NCBI GenBank assembly: GCA_026989045.1
Contig: JALSJY010000126.1
Coordinates: forward strand, 1 to 17,449
Length of the DNA: 17,449 bases
Direction of reading: 5' to 3'
Source of the DNA: Hyphomicrobiales bacterium
Lineage (GTDB): Bacteria > Pseudomonadota > Alphaproteobacteria > Rhizobiales > Devosiaceae
Shown: piece by piece, positions 1-7,726 of the stretch
Layout: each line of letters starts with the position of its first letter
How positions within the stretch are numbered: the stretch's first letter is position 1
Program-made: the position numbers and the translations under genes
The notes under the pieces: model-generated
The model's database searches: none
What the model was told of the DNA's origin: nothing
The model's input: the letters and a program-made list of their open reading frames with translations, nothing else

Positions 1-972
1 ATAAACTCAATCGTGCCTGCGCTTATCGCTGGCAATGTAATCATTCTTAAACACGCTAGCCAAACACTAAAAGTTGGCGAGCGTTTGCTGCAAGCTTTTA
101 TTTCTGCTGGTGTGCCAAAACATGTGTTTCAATTACTGGTGCTTTCGCACGAAACTACTTCTTCTCTTATAGGTGCTAATAATTTTGATTTTATCAATTT
201 TACTGGCTCGGTTGGTGGTGGCAAGGCGATTGAAAAAGCAGCTAGCGGCACGTTCACTCCCATTGGGCTTGAGCTTGGTGGCAAAGACCCTGCTTATGTA
301 ATGGAAGATGCTGATCTTGATGCAGCAGTTGAAACGCTGATTGATGGGGCGATGTTTAATTCGGGTCAAAGCTGTTGCGGCATTGAACGGATTTATGTTT
401 GCGAAGCGCTGTTTGATGAATTTGTCAAAAAGGCCGTTGAAATAGTTTCAAATTATAAATTGGGTAATCCTTTGGATAAAGAAACAACACTTGGCCCTTT
501 AGCGCATGAGAGATTTGGTGGGGAGATTAGGGCGCAAATTGATGAGGCTATTGCGATGGGAGCAACGCCGTTAATAGATAAAAACCTGTTCCCACAAGAT
601 GATGGAGGGGCATATCTTGCGCCGCAAATTCTGATAGATGTCAATCATGATATGCGCATTATGAAGGACGAAACTTTTGGTCCTGCGGTTGGCATTATGA
701 AAGTTGAAGGCGATGAGCAGGCAATCGCTTTGATGAATGATAGTGAGTTTGGGCTAACCGCTTCGCTTTGGACGAATGATATTGAGCGAGCGAGGGCGAT
801 TGGTGATAGAATAGAAACTGGCACTGTGTTTATGAATAGAGCCGATTATGTTGATCCTGCACTTTGTTGGACTGGCTGTAAAAACACAGGGCGTGGTGGA
901 GCTATGTCAGAAATTGGTTATCATAATCTCACCCGTCCAAAATCATATCATCTAAAAAAACACCAACACTAA
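1..972 (+). CDS. Aldehyde dehydrogenase family protein, 5' end missing
   Basis: NAD(P)-dependent oxidation of an aldehyde to the carboxylic acid, in the cytoplasm. The reading frame is open from base 1, so the gene begins outside the window; the GTG at base 13 is internal (it encodes the V of NSIVPAL). About 323 residues remain of a family usually near 450-500, so the N-terminal third is missing. Visible family signatures are the NSIVPALIAGN cofactor-binding segment, the general-base Glu in LELGGK (codon 271-273) and the nucleophilic Cys in FNSGQSC (codon 373-375). These two lie 34 residues apart, as in classical ALDHs. The ETFGPAVGIM segment and a proper C-terminus are also present. An iron alcohol dehydrogenase follows 14 bases later, so the two probably form an operon that takes an alcohol through its aldehyde to an acid. 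The substrate cannot be read from the sequence. Confidence 0.95.
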   Translation: MNSIVPALIAGNVIILKHASQTLKVGERLLQAFISAGVPKHVFQLLVLSHETTSSLIGANNFDFINFTGSVGGGKAIEKAASGTFTPIGLELGGKDPAYVMEDADLDAAVETLIDGAMFNSGQSCCGIERIYVCEALFDEFVKKAVEIVSNYKLGNPLDKETTLGPLAHERFGGEIRAQIDEAIAMGATPLIDKNLFPQDDGGAYLAPQILIDVNHDMRIMKDETFGPAVGIMKVEGDEQAIALMNDSEFGLTASLWTNDIERARAIGDRIETGTVFMNRADYVDPALCWTGCKNTGRGGAMSEIGYHNLTRPKSYHLKKHQH

Positions 973-986
973 ACAGGACTATAATC

Positions 987-2132
987 ATGGAATTAGTTGC
1001 TAATTGGAATTATCCAACCCCAATTCGTTTTGGCGCAGGGCGCATTAGTGAGCTTGTTGAGGCGATTAAAATTACTGGCATGAAACGCCCATTATTTGTT
1101 ACTGACAAGGGTTTGGCAAATTTGCCTATCACTAAAAATGCGCTTAAATTGATGGAGCAGGGGGGATTTGAGCCTGCAATATTCTTTGATGTTGATGTTA
1201 ATCCTAGTGATATAAATCTATCTACTGGAGTGGATATATATAATTTGGGTAAGCATGATGGAGTAATAGCTTTTGGTGGCGGCTCAGCGCTTGATCTTGG
1301 CAAGTTAATTGCTTTCCAAGCAGGACAAAATCGCCCAATTTGGGATTTTGAGGATATTGGTGATTATTGGACAAGAGCAGATGAAAAAGCCATAGCACCA
1401 ATTATTGCTATTCCTACAACCGCAGGCACTGGCTCAGAAGTTGGGCGCGCAGGGGTGCTTACCAATAGTCAAACCCACGTAAAAAAGATAATTTTTCACC
1501 CAAAAATAATGCCACAGATTGTAATATGTGACCCTGAATTAAGCGTTGGAATGCCACAAGCTATTACTGTTGGCACAGGTATGGACGCATTTATTCACTC
1601 GCTAGAGGCATATTCATCGCCTTTTTATCACCCGATGAGCCAAGGAATTGCACTTGAGGGCATGCGTCTTGTAAAAGAAAATTTAGGAAAAGTTTTTGTA
1701 AATCCGAATGATATAAAAGCTCGATCGCACATGATGGCGGCTGCTGCAATGGGTGCAACTGCCTTCCAAAAAGGACTAGGAGCAATGCACGCCCTATCAC
1801 ACTCTGTTGGGGCGGTTTATAATACTCCCCACGGCATGACAAATGCTATTGTAATGCCTTATGTGTTAAAATTTAATCGCCCAGCGATTGAAGGGCGAGT
1901 TAAAAATCTAGCAGCTTATCTTGGTATTAAAGGCGGGTTTGATGGATTTTATGATTTTCTTATACAAATTCGAGAAGATTTTAATGTGCCACAAAAGCTA
2001 AGTGGACTTGGGGTTGATAATAAGCGGATTGATGAATTAGCAACAATGGCAGTGCAAGACCCCAGCGCTGGCGGCAATCCTGTAGAGTTGACTCTTGAAG
2101 CTGCAAAAGCGCTATTTGAGGAATCTATATAA
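987..2132 (+). CDS. Iron-containing (group III) alcohol dehydrogenase
   Basis: NAD(P)-dependent oxidoreductase interconverting an alcohol and an aldehyde or ketone; cytoplasmic. The 381 residues match the usual length. The N-terminal half has the nucleotide-binding GGGSALD (97-103) and TTAGTGSE (144-151). The C-terminal helical half carries the metal ligands: D200 and H204 in MDAFIHSLEAY, H268 in AMHALSH and H282 in NTPHG. The D-x3-H and H-x13-H spacings are those of FucO-type enzymes, so the iron site is intact. The ATG at 987 has AGGA at 975-978, a good Shine-Dalgarno distance. The aldehyde dehydrogenase stop codon is 14 bases upstream, which implies co-transcription and a shared substrate. 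Many family members act on small alcohols, diols, hydroxy acids or lactaldehyde. I cannot choose between these. Its 3' end faces the lepA 3' end across a 21-base gap. Confidence 0.95.
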   Translation: MELVANWNYPTPIRFGAGRISELVEAIKITGMKRPLFVTDKGLANLPITKNALKLMEQGGFEPAIFFDVDVNPSDINLSTGVDIYNLGKHDGVIAFGGGSALDLGKLIAFQAGQNRPIWDFEDIGDYWTRADEKAIAPIIAIPTTAGTGSEVGRAGVLTNSQTHVKKIIFHPKIMPQIVICDPELSVGMPQAITVGTGMDAFIHSLEAYSSPFYHPMSQGIALEGMRLVKENLGKVFVNPNDIKARSHMMAAAAMGATAFQKGLGAMHALSHSVGAVYNTPHGMTNAIVMPYVLKFNRPAIEGRVKNLAAYLGIKGGFDGFYDFLIQIREDFNVPQKLSGLGVDNKRIDELATMAVQDPSAGGNPVELTLEAAKALFEESI

Positions 2133-2137
2133 TTCCT

Positions 2138-2152
2138 CAAACGGCTAGTTTG
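2138..2152. terminator. Small hairpin between convergent genes, possible terminator
   Basis: CAAAC (2138-2142) and GTTTG (2148-2152) form a 5-bp inverted repeat with a 5-base loop, followed on the plus strand by TTTAG. It fills nearly all of the 21-base gap between the Fe-alcohol dehydrogenase and lepA, so it could end both transcripts. The stem is short and AT-rich and there is no clear T-tract, so this is only a candidate. Confidence 0.3.
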
Positions 2153-2153
2153 T

Positions 2154-3956
2154 TTAGTCACCCATTTTCAGCGCTTTGATAAACGCCTCTTGCGGGATTT
2201 CTACCTTGCCAAATTGGCGCATTTTTTTCTTGCCTGCTTTTTGCTTGTCGAGCAATTTTCTTTTGCGAGAAACATCACCGCCATAACATTTTGCTGTCAC
2301 GTCTTTACGCAATGCCGAAATAGTTTCACGCGCAATTACCTTGCCGCCAATCGCTGCTTGAATTGGAATTTTGAACAGGTGATTTGGAATAAGCTCTTTT
2401 AGTTTTTCGCACATGATACGACCACGAGTTTCAGCAACACTGCGATGCACAAGCATAGAGAGCGCATCAACTGGTTCACCATTCACTAGCACGTTTAAGC
2501 GCACTAAATCTCCCGCTCGGTAATTATCAAGAGAATAATCAAAGCTAGCATAACCGCGAGAAATAGATTTTAGCCTGTCATAAAAATCAAACACAACTTC
2601 GTTTAGGGGTAGATCATATTCAACCATAGCACGAGAGCCAACATAGGTTAAATTGGTTTGAATACCGCGGCGTTCTTGGCATAATTTTAAGATAGAGCCA
2701 AGATGTTCATCAGGGGTAAGAATTGTTGCTTTAATCCAAGGCTCGCGTATCTCATCAATTTTCATTGTATCAGGCATATCGGCGGGATTATGTAATTTTA
2801 TCTCATCGCCATTAGTCATCTTCATTTCATAAACCACCGAGGGGGCAGTTGCGATAAGATCAAGACTAAATTCACGGCTTAAGCGCTCTTGAATAATCTC
2901 AAGATGCAATAGGCCTAAAAAACCACAACGAAAACCAAACCCAAGTGCAGCAGATGTTTCCATTTCATAAGAAAAGCTGGCATCATTGAGGCGTAGTCTG
3001 CCCATTGCGGCTCGCAAATCTTCAAAATCATTAGCATCAACTGGGAAAAGACCACAAAAAACTACAGGCTGGGCTGGGCGAAAACCAGTTAGCGCCTCGC
3101 CACATGGGTTTTTATCATCAGTTATTGTATCACCAACGTTCGTGTCAGCAACTTCTTTAATCGAGGCAGTAAAAAAGCCAATTTCACCCGGCCCCAGTTC
3201 TCCAGTCTGCACTAGCTTTGGTGTAAACACACCAACTCGATCAAGATCATAAGTTGCTCCCGTTGCCATCATGCGAACTTTTTGACCTTTTTTAATAATG
3301 CCATCAATCACTCTGATAAGAACAACAACACCAAGATAAGCGTCATACCAACTATCAACCAACATGGCTTTTAGTGGCGCGTTTACATCTCCCTTGGGGG
3401 GAGGTAATTTAGTAACAATCGCCTCAAGCACATCTTCTATACCCAAGCCAGTTTTAGCTGAAATTTCAACCGCCTCACTAGCATCAAGACCAATAACATC
3501 TTCAATTTGTCTCTTTACTCGCTCTGGCTCGGCCGCTGGCAAATCAATTTTATTAAGCACTGGGACAATCTCATGATCAACCTCAATTGCTTGATAAACA
3601 TTAGCCAAAGTCTGCGCTTCTACCCCTTGGGCAGCATCAACTACCAAAAGTGAGCCCTCGCAAGCCGCTAAAGATCGGTTAACCTCATAGGCGAAATCAA
3701 CATGACCGGGGGTATCGATAAGATTAAGAATATAATTCTGCCCATCATGGGCTTTATATTCAAGCCGCACAGTTTGCGCTTTAATAGTAATGCCACGCTC
3801 TTTTTCAATATCCATACTATCAAGCACTTGTTCGCTCATTTCACGTGCGCTAAGGCCGCCAGTTAATTGAATAAGCCTATCAGCAAGGGTTGATTTGCCG
3901 TGATCGATATGGGCAACGATTGAAAAGTTGCGAATGTTTTTTATTTCTTTTGTCAT
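2154..3956 (-). CDS. lepA: Elongation factor 4 (LepA), ribosome back-translocase GTPase
   Basis: Ribosome-binding GTPase of the EF-G-like family. It can promote back-translocation and affects translation initiation or ribosome assembly, and is often membrane-associated under resting conditions. The 600 residues match full-length LepA. The G domain shows the P-loop AHIDHGKS (15-22), switch I RGITIKA (54-60), DTPGH (81-85) and NKID (135-138). The LepA-specific C-terminal domain ends in the signature region GGDVSRKRKLLDKQK, followed by a KVEIPQEAF tail. This tail distinguishes it from EF-G and TypA/BipA. The ATG at 3956 gives the standard N-terminus MTKEIKNIRNFSIVAHIDHG. No strong Shine-Dalgarno precedes it. 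Upstream on the minus strand, TTGCAC (4060-4055) and TATTTT (4036-4031), 18 bases apart, form a weak possible promoter. In many bacteria lepA is paired with lepB; here it stands alone. Confidence 0.98.
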   Translation of the reverse strand: MTKEIKNIRNFSIVAHIDHGKSTLADRLIQLTGGLSAREMSEQVLDSMDIEKERGITIKAQTVRLEYKAHDGQNYILNLIDTPGHVDFAYEVNRSLAACEGSLLVVDAAQGVEAQTLANVYQAIEVDHEIVPVLNKIDLPAAEPERVKRQIEDVIGLDASEAVEISAKTGLGIEDVLEAIVTKLPPPKGDVNAPLKAMLVDSWYDAYLGVVVLIRVIDGIIKKGQKVRMMATGATYDLDRVGVFTPKLVQTGELGPGEIGFFTASIKEVADTNVGDTITDDKNPCGEALTGFRPAQPVVFCGLFPVDANDFEDLRAAMGRLRLNDASFSYEMETSAALGFGFRCGFLGLLHLEIIQERLSREFSLDLIATAPSVVYEMKMTNGDEIKLHNPADMPDTMKIDEIREPWIKATILTPDEHLGSILKLCQERRGIQTNLTYVGSRAMVEYDLPLNEVVFDFYDRLKSISRGYASFDYSLDNYRAGDLVRLNVLVNGEPVDALSMLVHRSVAETRGRIMCEKLKELIPNHLFKIPIQAAIGGKVIARETISALRKDVTAKCYGGDVSRKRKLLDKQKAGKKKMRQFGKVEIPQEAFIKALKMGD

Positions 3957-4184
3957 AATGATGCGCTGTTAGCAGGTTTAATAAAGCGGCGCAAAGGGAA
4001 ACTGCTAGCTTTAAGCAAAGGGCGTGATATAAAATATCCTATGCATGGAAATTTGTGCAAAACTCACCCCTTCTTTTGGGGTAATAGGGAGAAAGCAGAA
4101 ATAAAAAGTATGAAAACACTAGCGAATGCGGATAATGGGGTATAAATTGAACATTTAAGCTTATAGTATCGCACAGATTGCTTA

Positions 4185-4229
4185 GCCTCAAGGGGAGAGG
4201 TTAAGGCAAGGTGATAGGTGAGGGGTAAG
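4185..4229. repeat. Degenerate GC-rich dispersed repeat
   Basis: A G-rich stretch beginning GCCTCAAGGGGAGAGG and ending GGTGAGGGGTAAG stands out in an AT-rich spacer. It contains a small CCTC/GAGG stem. It resembles the widespread bacterial intergenic repeat whose copies run CCTCAAGGGGAGAGG, then GTTAGGGTGAGGGG. This is a recognition from memory; only one imperfect copy is in this window, so repetition cannot be shown here. Its GAGGGG at the 3' end lies about 10 bases before the ATG of the small membrane-protein ORF at 4236, so it may act as that ORF's ribosome-binding site. Confidence 0.4.
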
Positions 4230-4235
4230 AAAAAA

Positions 4236-4376
4236 ATGAACGCACGTAAAAGAAACAATCGAATAATTATTATCATCGTAGTTATTTTGGGGATTGTCTA
4301 TTTTACAAATAAGCAAAATCTTGTGGCTTTTTTTAATAAAGATTTAGCTATAACTTCTCAACTAGAGCGAGGGTAA
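4236..4376 (+). CDS. Putative 46-residue single-span membrane protein
   Basis: A short ORF with an ATG and a TAA stop. It begins with a basic stretch (MNARKRNNR), followed by one hydrophobic segment (about residues 10-23: IIIIIVVILGIVYF) and a polar tail (TNKQNLVAFF, then NKDLAITSQLERG). By the positive-inside rule the N-terminus would be cytoplasmic. AGGGG at 4221-4225 gives a possible Shine-Dalgarno site at about 10 bases. The stop is 9 bases before the ATG of the first alpha/beta hydrolase, which itself has only a distant AGGG, so translational coupling is possible. The sequence matches no family I recognise. The main doubt is that AT-rich spacers readily give short hydrophobic ORFs by chance, and the ribosome-binding site lies in a repeat. 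A function in anchoring or regulating the adjacent hydrolase would be pure inference. Confidence 0.4.
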   Translation: MNARKRNNRIIIIIVVILGIVYFTNKQNLVAFFNKDLAITSQLERG

Positions 4377-4385
4377 TAATCGTAA

Positions 4386-5219
4386 ATGACTGACAACTCA
4401 CAAATTATTTTACCAGTTTTACCAAAAGCCAAATATGTCAAAAATGGCGAATATGAAAGCGCTTATTTTACGCTTGGTAAAAAGGGCAATGAGCCAATTT
4501 TACTTTGCCACGGCTTGGCAGCAAGTGGGTTGCAATTTGTTACGGACGCACATTTTTTTGCAGAAAAAGGTTATTTTGTAATTGTGCCAGATTTGCGTGG
4601 TCTGGGTCGCTCAAAAACTCCTGAAACCCGCAAAGAGAGTGACTTTTCAATTTCTAACCTCGCCTCTGATTTAATAAAAATCCTTGATAAAGAAGAAATC
4701 AAAGAGGTGAATTGGGTTGGCAATAGTTTAGGAGGAATTTTAGCACTATCAATTATGGGCTCAAACCCTAATCGATTAAAAACATTCATATCATTTGGCA
4801 CAGCCTATAAGTTAAGTGTGCCGCAAGCATTTATTCCCTTGTTAAAATTCAGCTCTGAAAATGTAAGCAAAGAAATATCGGCGCAAGTTGGCGCTCGCTC
4901 AACCAGCTCAAACAAAAATGCACAAGCTATTATCTATGCAATGCTGGTAGATGTGGATATGTGGGTGGTGGTAAATATTGCCAATTATGTGCATAATTAT
5001 GACTTTATTCCAAATGCGCTTAAATTTAAAAAACCAATGCTATTGATAAGAGGATCAACCGATCATGCTGTTAATGTGGCGCTTAAACCAACCTTAGAGG
5101 CTATGAAAGACCAACCTAATTTCACCCTTATTGATATTAAAAAAGCAGGCCATTGTGCTAATCTTGATCAACCTGAAAAAATAAGGCAGGTGATTTTAGA
5201 TTTTCTTACTTCAATTTAG
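4386..5219 (+). CDS. Alpha/beta hydrolase, first of a tandem pair
   Basis: Serine hydrolase of the alpha/beta fold, 277 residues, close to the minimal domain length. It has no signal peptide, so it is probably cytoplasmic. The HG oxyanion region is LLCHGLAASG (about 39-48). The nucleophile elbow GNSLG places Ser114 as nucleophile, Asp226 (RGSTD) as acid and His256 (AGHCANLD) as base, so the triad is complete. PDLRGLGRS (68-76) is the usual strand-4 motif. Esterases, lactonases, dehalogenases (Asp nucleophile) and C-C hydrolases share this fold; the Ser nucleophile excludes haloalkane dehalogenase, and nothing visible sets the substrate. It is clearly paralogous to the next gene, sharing CHGLAASGLQF, VIVPDLRG and LALSIM. 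The nearest possible co-transcribed partner upstream is the 46-residue membrane ORF, 9 bases away. Confidence 0.9.
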   Translation: MTDNSQIILPVLPKAKYVKNGEYESAYFTLGKKGNEPILLCHGLAASGLQFVTDAHFFAEKGYFVIVPDLRGLGRSKTPETRKESDFSISNLASDLIKILDKEEIKEVNWVGNSLGGILALSIMGSNPNRLKTFISFGTAYKLSVPQAFIPLLKFSSENVSKEISAQVGARSTSSNKNAQAIIYAMLVDVDMWVVVNIANYVHNYDFIPNALKFKKPMLLIRGSTDHAVNVALKPTLEAMKDQPNFTLIDIKKAGHCANLDQPEKIRQVILDFLTSI

Positions 5220-5283
5220 ATGCTATCTTTAGGTTTTACGGTTATATTTAAAGCTTATCCTATTGCGCAAATGAGGATTTATA

Positions 5284-6276
5284 ATGCCAAAAGATAACTA
5301 TTTATCTTTGCCCCCACCTGCCTTGCCACACACTAATTATGTAGGCAGAGGTTATTATACCAGCGCCTATTATGTATTTGAACCCACATCAAATTCACAA
5401 AATGATATAGCTATAAAAGAGGGTATTGAGGAGTTTGACCCTGAACTAGAGCCAGATTATTTTTTAGAGCATGGATATCCTGAACCTAAGTTAAAACCTA
5501 AACAAGCAGGGCAAACTACAATTATTTTGTGTCATGGCCTAGCAGCAAGCGGATTGCAATTTATAAGAGACGCGCAGTTTTTCGCTCAAAATGGCTTTAG
5601 AGTTATTGTGCCAGATTTGCGCGGACACGGAAATTCAAAAATGCCAAAGAAAAAACTTAGGTCTGATAAAGATTTTAGCATTGAGCAAATGGCTGATGAT
5701 TTAGTTGCAATTCTTGACAAAGAGCAGATTGAGCAAACTGTTTGGTTGGGAAGTTCGCTTGGCGCTATTTTGGCGCTATCAATTATGAAATCGCACTCAC
5801 AGCGATTAAAAGAGGTGATTACATTTGGTGCTAGTTTTTCATTAAAACTACCAGCTTTTTTTGTTCCATCATTGCGGTTTGCAAGTAAAATTATGTCTGC
5901 TGATCGTCATTATCGATCAGTTGCTCGCCTGTCCTCAGACAAGCTAGAGGCACAGGCGCTTATCTATCACATGCTTAAACAAACAAATAGAGATGTTGTA
6001 TTTTCGATTATGCGTAATTTACGCAGTTTTGATTTAATAGATAATGTTTTAGCTTTTGATGGCGCAATATTAATGTTGCGAGGCGATAAAGATATTTTGA
6101 CAGATAGGGCATTGCAAATGACAATGGCGGAGATGCAGGATCACTCGCTGTTTTTTCAAAAAACAATTAAAGATGCTGCTCATTACACCAATCTTGATAA
6201 TCCTAAGGCTATGCGTGAGGCAGTTTTGGATTTTGCTTCAGCTAGTTGGGTTTTTGAAGAAAGCAACATGCTTTAA
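5284..6276 (+). CDS. Alpha/beta hydrolase, second of a tandem pair, with N-terminal insertion
   Basis: Serine hydrolase of the alpha/beta fold, 330 residues. The triad is Ser158 in GSSLG, Asp270 (RGDKD; Asp268 is nearby) and His300 (AAHYTNLD). It aligns with the upstream hydrolase along its whole length, with CHGLAASGLQF, VIVPDLRGHG and LALSIM nearly identical, so the pair arose by tandem duplication. It differs by an acidic, proline-rich insertion of about 45 residues (around 33-77: FDPELEPDY, then LEHGYPEPKLKPK) between the first strand and the HG loop. In this fold that position faces the active-site entrance or the surface. The ATG is well supported by GAGGA at 5273-5277. There are 64 bases between the two genes and the same orientation, so they are likely co-transcribed. 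The substrate is unknown. The insertion suggests changed substrate access or a partner contact (inference). Confidence 0.9.
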   Translation: MPKDNYLSLPPPALPHTNYVGRGYYTSAYYVFEPTSNSQNDIAIKEGIEEFDPELEPDYFLEHGYPEPKLKPKQAGQTTIILCHGLAASGLQFIRDAQFFAQNGFRVIVPDLRGHGNSKMPKKKLRSDKDFSIEQMADDLVAILDKEQIEQTVWLGSSLGAILALSIMKSHSQRLKEVITFGASFSLKLPAFFVPSLRFASKIMSADRHYRSVARLSSDKLEAQALIYHMLKQTNRDVVFSIMRNLRSFDLIDNVLAFDGAILMLRGDKDILTDRALQMTMAEMQDHSLFFQKTIKDAAHYTNLDNPKAMREAVLDFASASWVFEESNML

Positions 6277-6290
6277 AGTTTAATTTAAAG
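6271..6290. terminator. AT-rich inverted repeat at the convergent hydrolase/DUF1737 junction
   Basis: CTTTAAA (6271-6277) and TTTAAAG (6284-6290) form a 7-bp perfect inverted repeat with a 6-base loop. It spans the hydrolase stop codon and lies in the short gap between convergent genes. It has no GC core or T-tract, so terminator activity is uncertain. Confidence 0.25.
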
Positions 6291-6318
6291 AAACAATATT
6301 TTATCCAAATAGCTTGCC

Positions 6319-6522
6319 CTAATAATCAGTGAGTTTTTTATCACGTGAATAGGGCTGATCTTTCACTTGTTTAACCACTGCCTGCCCGCAACGTATTCCA
6401 GTGCTAGGGCTTCCGCTTAGTTGTGGATCACCATAAAGTTCCCAGCCCTCGCTCAAAGCCTTTGTGACCTTGTGGCAAAAGTCAGAATCATCATTACCAG
6501 TTAAAAATCTATATATCTGCAT
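6319..6522 (-). CDS. DUF1737 domain small protein
   Basis: A 67-residue cytoplasmic protein of unknown function. The pattern MQIYRFLTGNDDSDFCHKVT, then ALSEGWELYGDPQL, IRCGQAVVKQV and YSRDKKLTDY is the one I know as DUF1737, found as small stand-alone proteins mainly in proteobacteria. Cys16 and Cys45 and the GWELYG motif are the conserved-looking points. The start is fixed by an AAAGGA ribosome site just upstream on the minus strand. It begins 15 bases after the hemW stop codon, in the same direction, so it is the last gene of the rph-rdgB-hemW operon. It is the only member of that operon without an assigned role. It overlaps nothing else, and its length is normal for the family. Confidence 0.85.
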   Translation of the reverse strand: MQIYRFLTGNDDSDFCHKVTKALSEGWELYGDPQLSGSPSTGIRCGQAVVKQVKDQPYSRDKKLTDY

Positions 6523-6537
6523 GATTTTTCCTTTCTT

Positions 6538-7713
6538 TTAAGCCGCTAAATCTGCAACCACCGCATCAAGCACATTAAAGCCGCTTTCTGTTACACGAAG
6601 AAAACCATTGTTTAACTGCTCAACAAACCCATATCCCTGCAGATCTTTAATTTGGTGTGCGCTTAGTGAGCGGCCAGAAAGCATCTCAAAACGCTTAGGG
6701 TCAATTCCCTCACTTAGGCGAAGCCCCATTAGCAACAACTCATCGCCCTCCTCTTCCCAAGTCAGCTTGTCATCTGTTACCAGCCCATGACCATTAGCAT
6801 AGACCTTTTTATGCCATTCTTGCGGTAATTTTTCGTTGGCAAAAGCATGGCGAATATTATCAATGATTAAACGCCCATGCGCACCCGGCCCAATGCCGAC
6901 ATATTCGCCATAACGCCAATAAAGCAGGTTATGAATACTTTCTTCACCCACCATTGCATGGTTGGAAATTTCATAAGCAGGATAACCAGCTTCATTGCAA
7001 AGCTGAGCAGTTAATTGATAAAAATCAGCGCTTAAATCTGCATCTGGCATGATGATTTTTTTATCACGATGCAGATCAAAAAATCTTGTTCCTTGCTCAA
7101 TGGTAAGTTGATAGAGCGAGATATGCCCCCCCGCCATATCCAAAGCTTCATTTAGTTCAACTCGCCATTCATCAAGGCTTTGATCTGGGCGAGCATAGAT
7201 TAAATCAAAACTTGAGCGCTCAAATATACTTTGCGCAATGGCAACTGCAGATTTTGCTTCTGAAACCGAGTGATTGCGCCCAAGCGCTTTTAACGGCTCT
7301 TGTCTTAGTGATTGCACCCCAATTGAAAGGCGATTAACTCCAGCCGCTTTATAGCCCTTAAAGCGTGCTACTTCGACAGAAGTTGGGTTAGCCTCAAGCG
7401 TTATTTCAACATTCTCATCTATGCTCCAAAGCAGTGCAATTTCATCTAAGATTGCGCCAACCGCTTGCGGAGACATAAGCGAAGGAGTGCCGCCACCAAA
7501 AAAGATAGAATTGACAATTTCATTAGGTTTGATTTTGGCAAAATGGCGTAATTCATTTATATAACTTTCAACAAATTCACGTTCATCAAAAGCTGCTCCA
7601 ATGGAGCGAGAGTTAGGAACATGTGAATTAAAATCACAATAGGGGCATTTATGCAGGCAAAAAGGCCAATGCACGTAAATACCAAATAATCCATTTGCAC
7701 GATTTGAAATCAT
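6538..7713 (-). CDS. hemW: HemW, radical SAM haem chaperone (formerly HemN-like)
   Basis: Radical SAM protein of the HemN-like family. HemW binds haem and delivers it to respiratory enzymes, and lacks coproporphyrinogen oxidase activity; older annotation is oxygen-independent coproporphyrinogen III oxidase. The CxxxCxxC 4Fe-4S motif is C19, C23, C26 in FCLHKCPYCDF, followed by FFGGGTPSL, the SAM-contact ETLEANPTS-type region (ITLEANPTS) and a C-terminal HemN domain. I chose ATG at 7713 (391 residues). The longer frame to 7746 would use TTG, overlap rdgB by 20 bases and add 11 residues with no family support. With this start the gene begins 13 bases after the rdgB stop. The absence of the extra N-terminal cysteine and extension of true HemN supports HemW. 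Third gene of the rph operon. Confidence 0.95.
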   Translation of the reverse strand: MISNRANGLFGIYVHWPFCLHKCPYCDFNSHVPNSRSIGAAFDEREFVESYINELRHFAKIKPNEIVNSIFFGGGTPSLMSPQAVGAILDEIALLWSIDENVEITLEANPTSVEVARFKGYKAAGVNRLSIGVQSLRQEPLKALGRNHSVSEAKSAVAIAQSIFERSSFDLIYARPDQSLDEWRVELNEALDMAGGHISLYQLTIEQGTRFFDLHRDKKIIMPDADLSADFYQLTAQLCNEAGYPAYEISNHAMVGEESIHNLLYWRYGEYVGIGPGAHGRLIIDNIRHAFANEKLPQEWHKKVYANGHGLVTDDKLTWEEEGDELLLMGLRLSEGIDPKRFEMLSGRSLSAHQIKDLQGYGFVEQLNNGFLRVTESGFNVLDAVVADLAA

Positions 7714-7726
7714 TTTATTCCCAATT

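Noticed and set aside
4064..4276. 70-residue minus-strand ORF opposite the small membrane ORF
   Set aside because: Low-complexity composition, crosses the dispersed repeat, no ribosome site and no recognisable domain; the plus-strand ORF is better supported.
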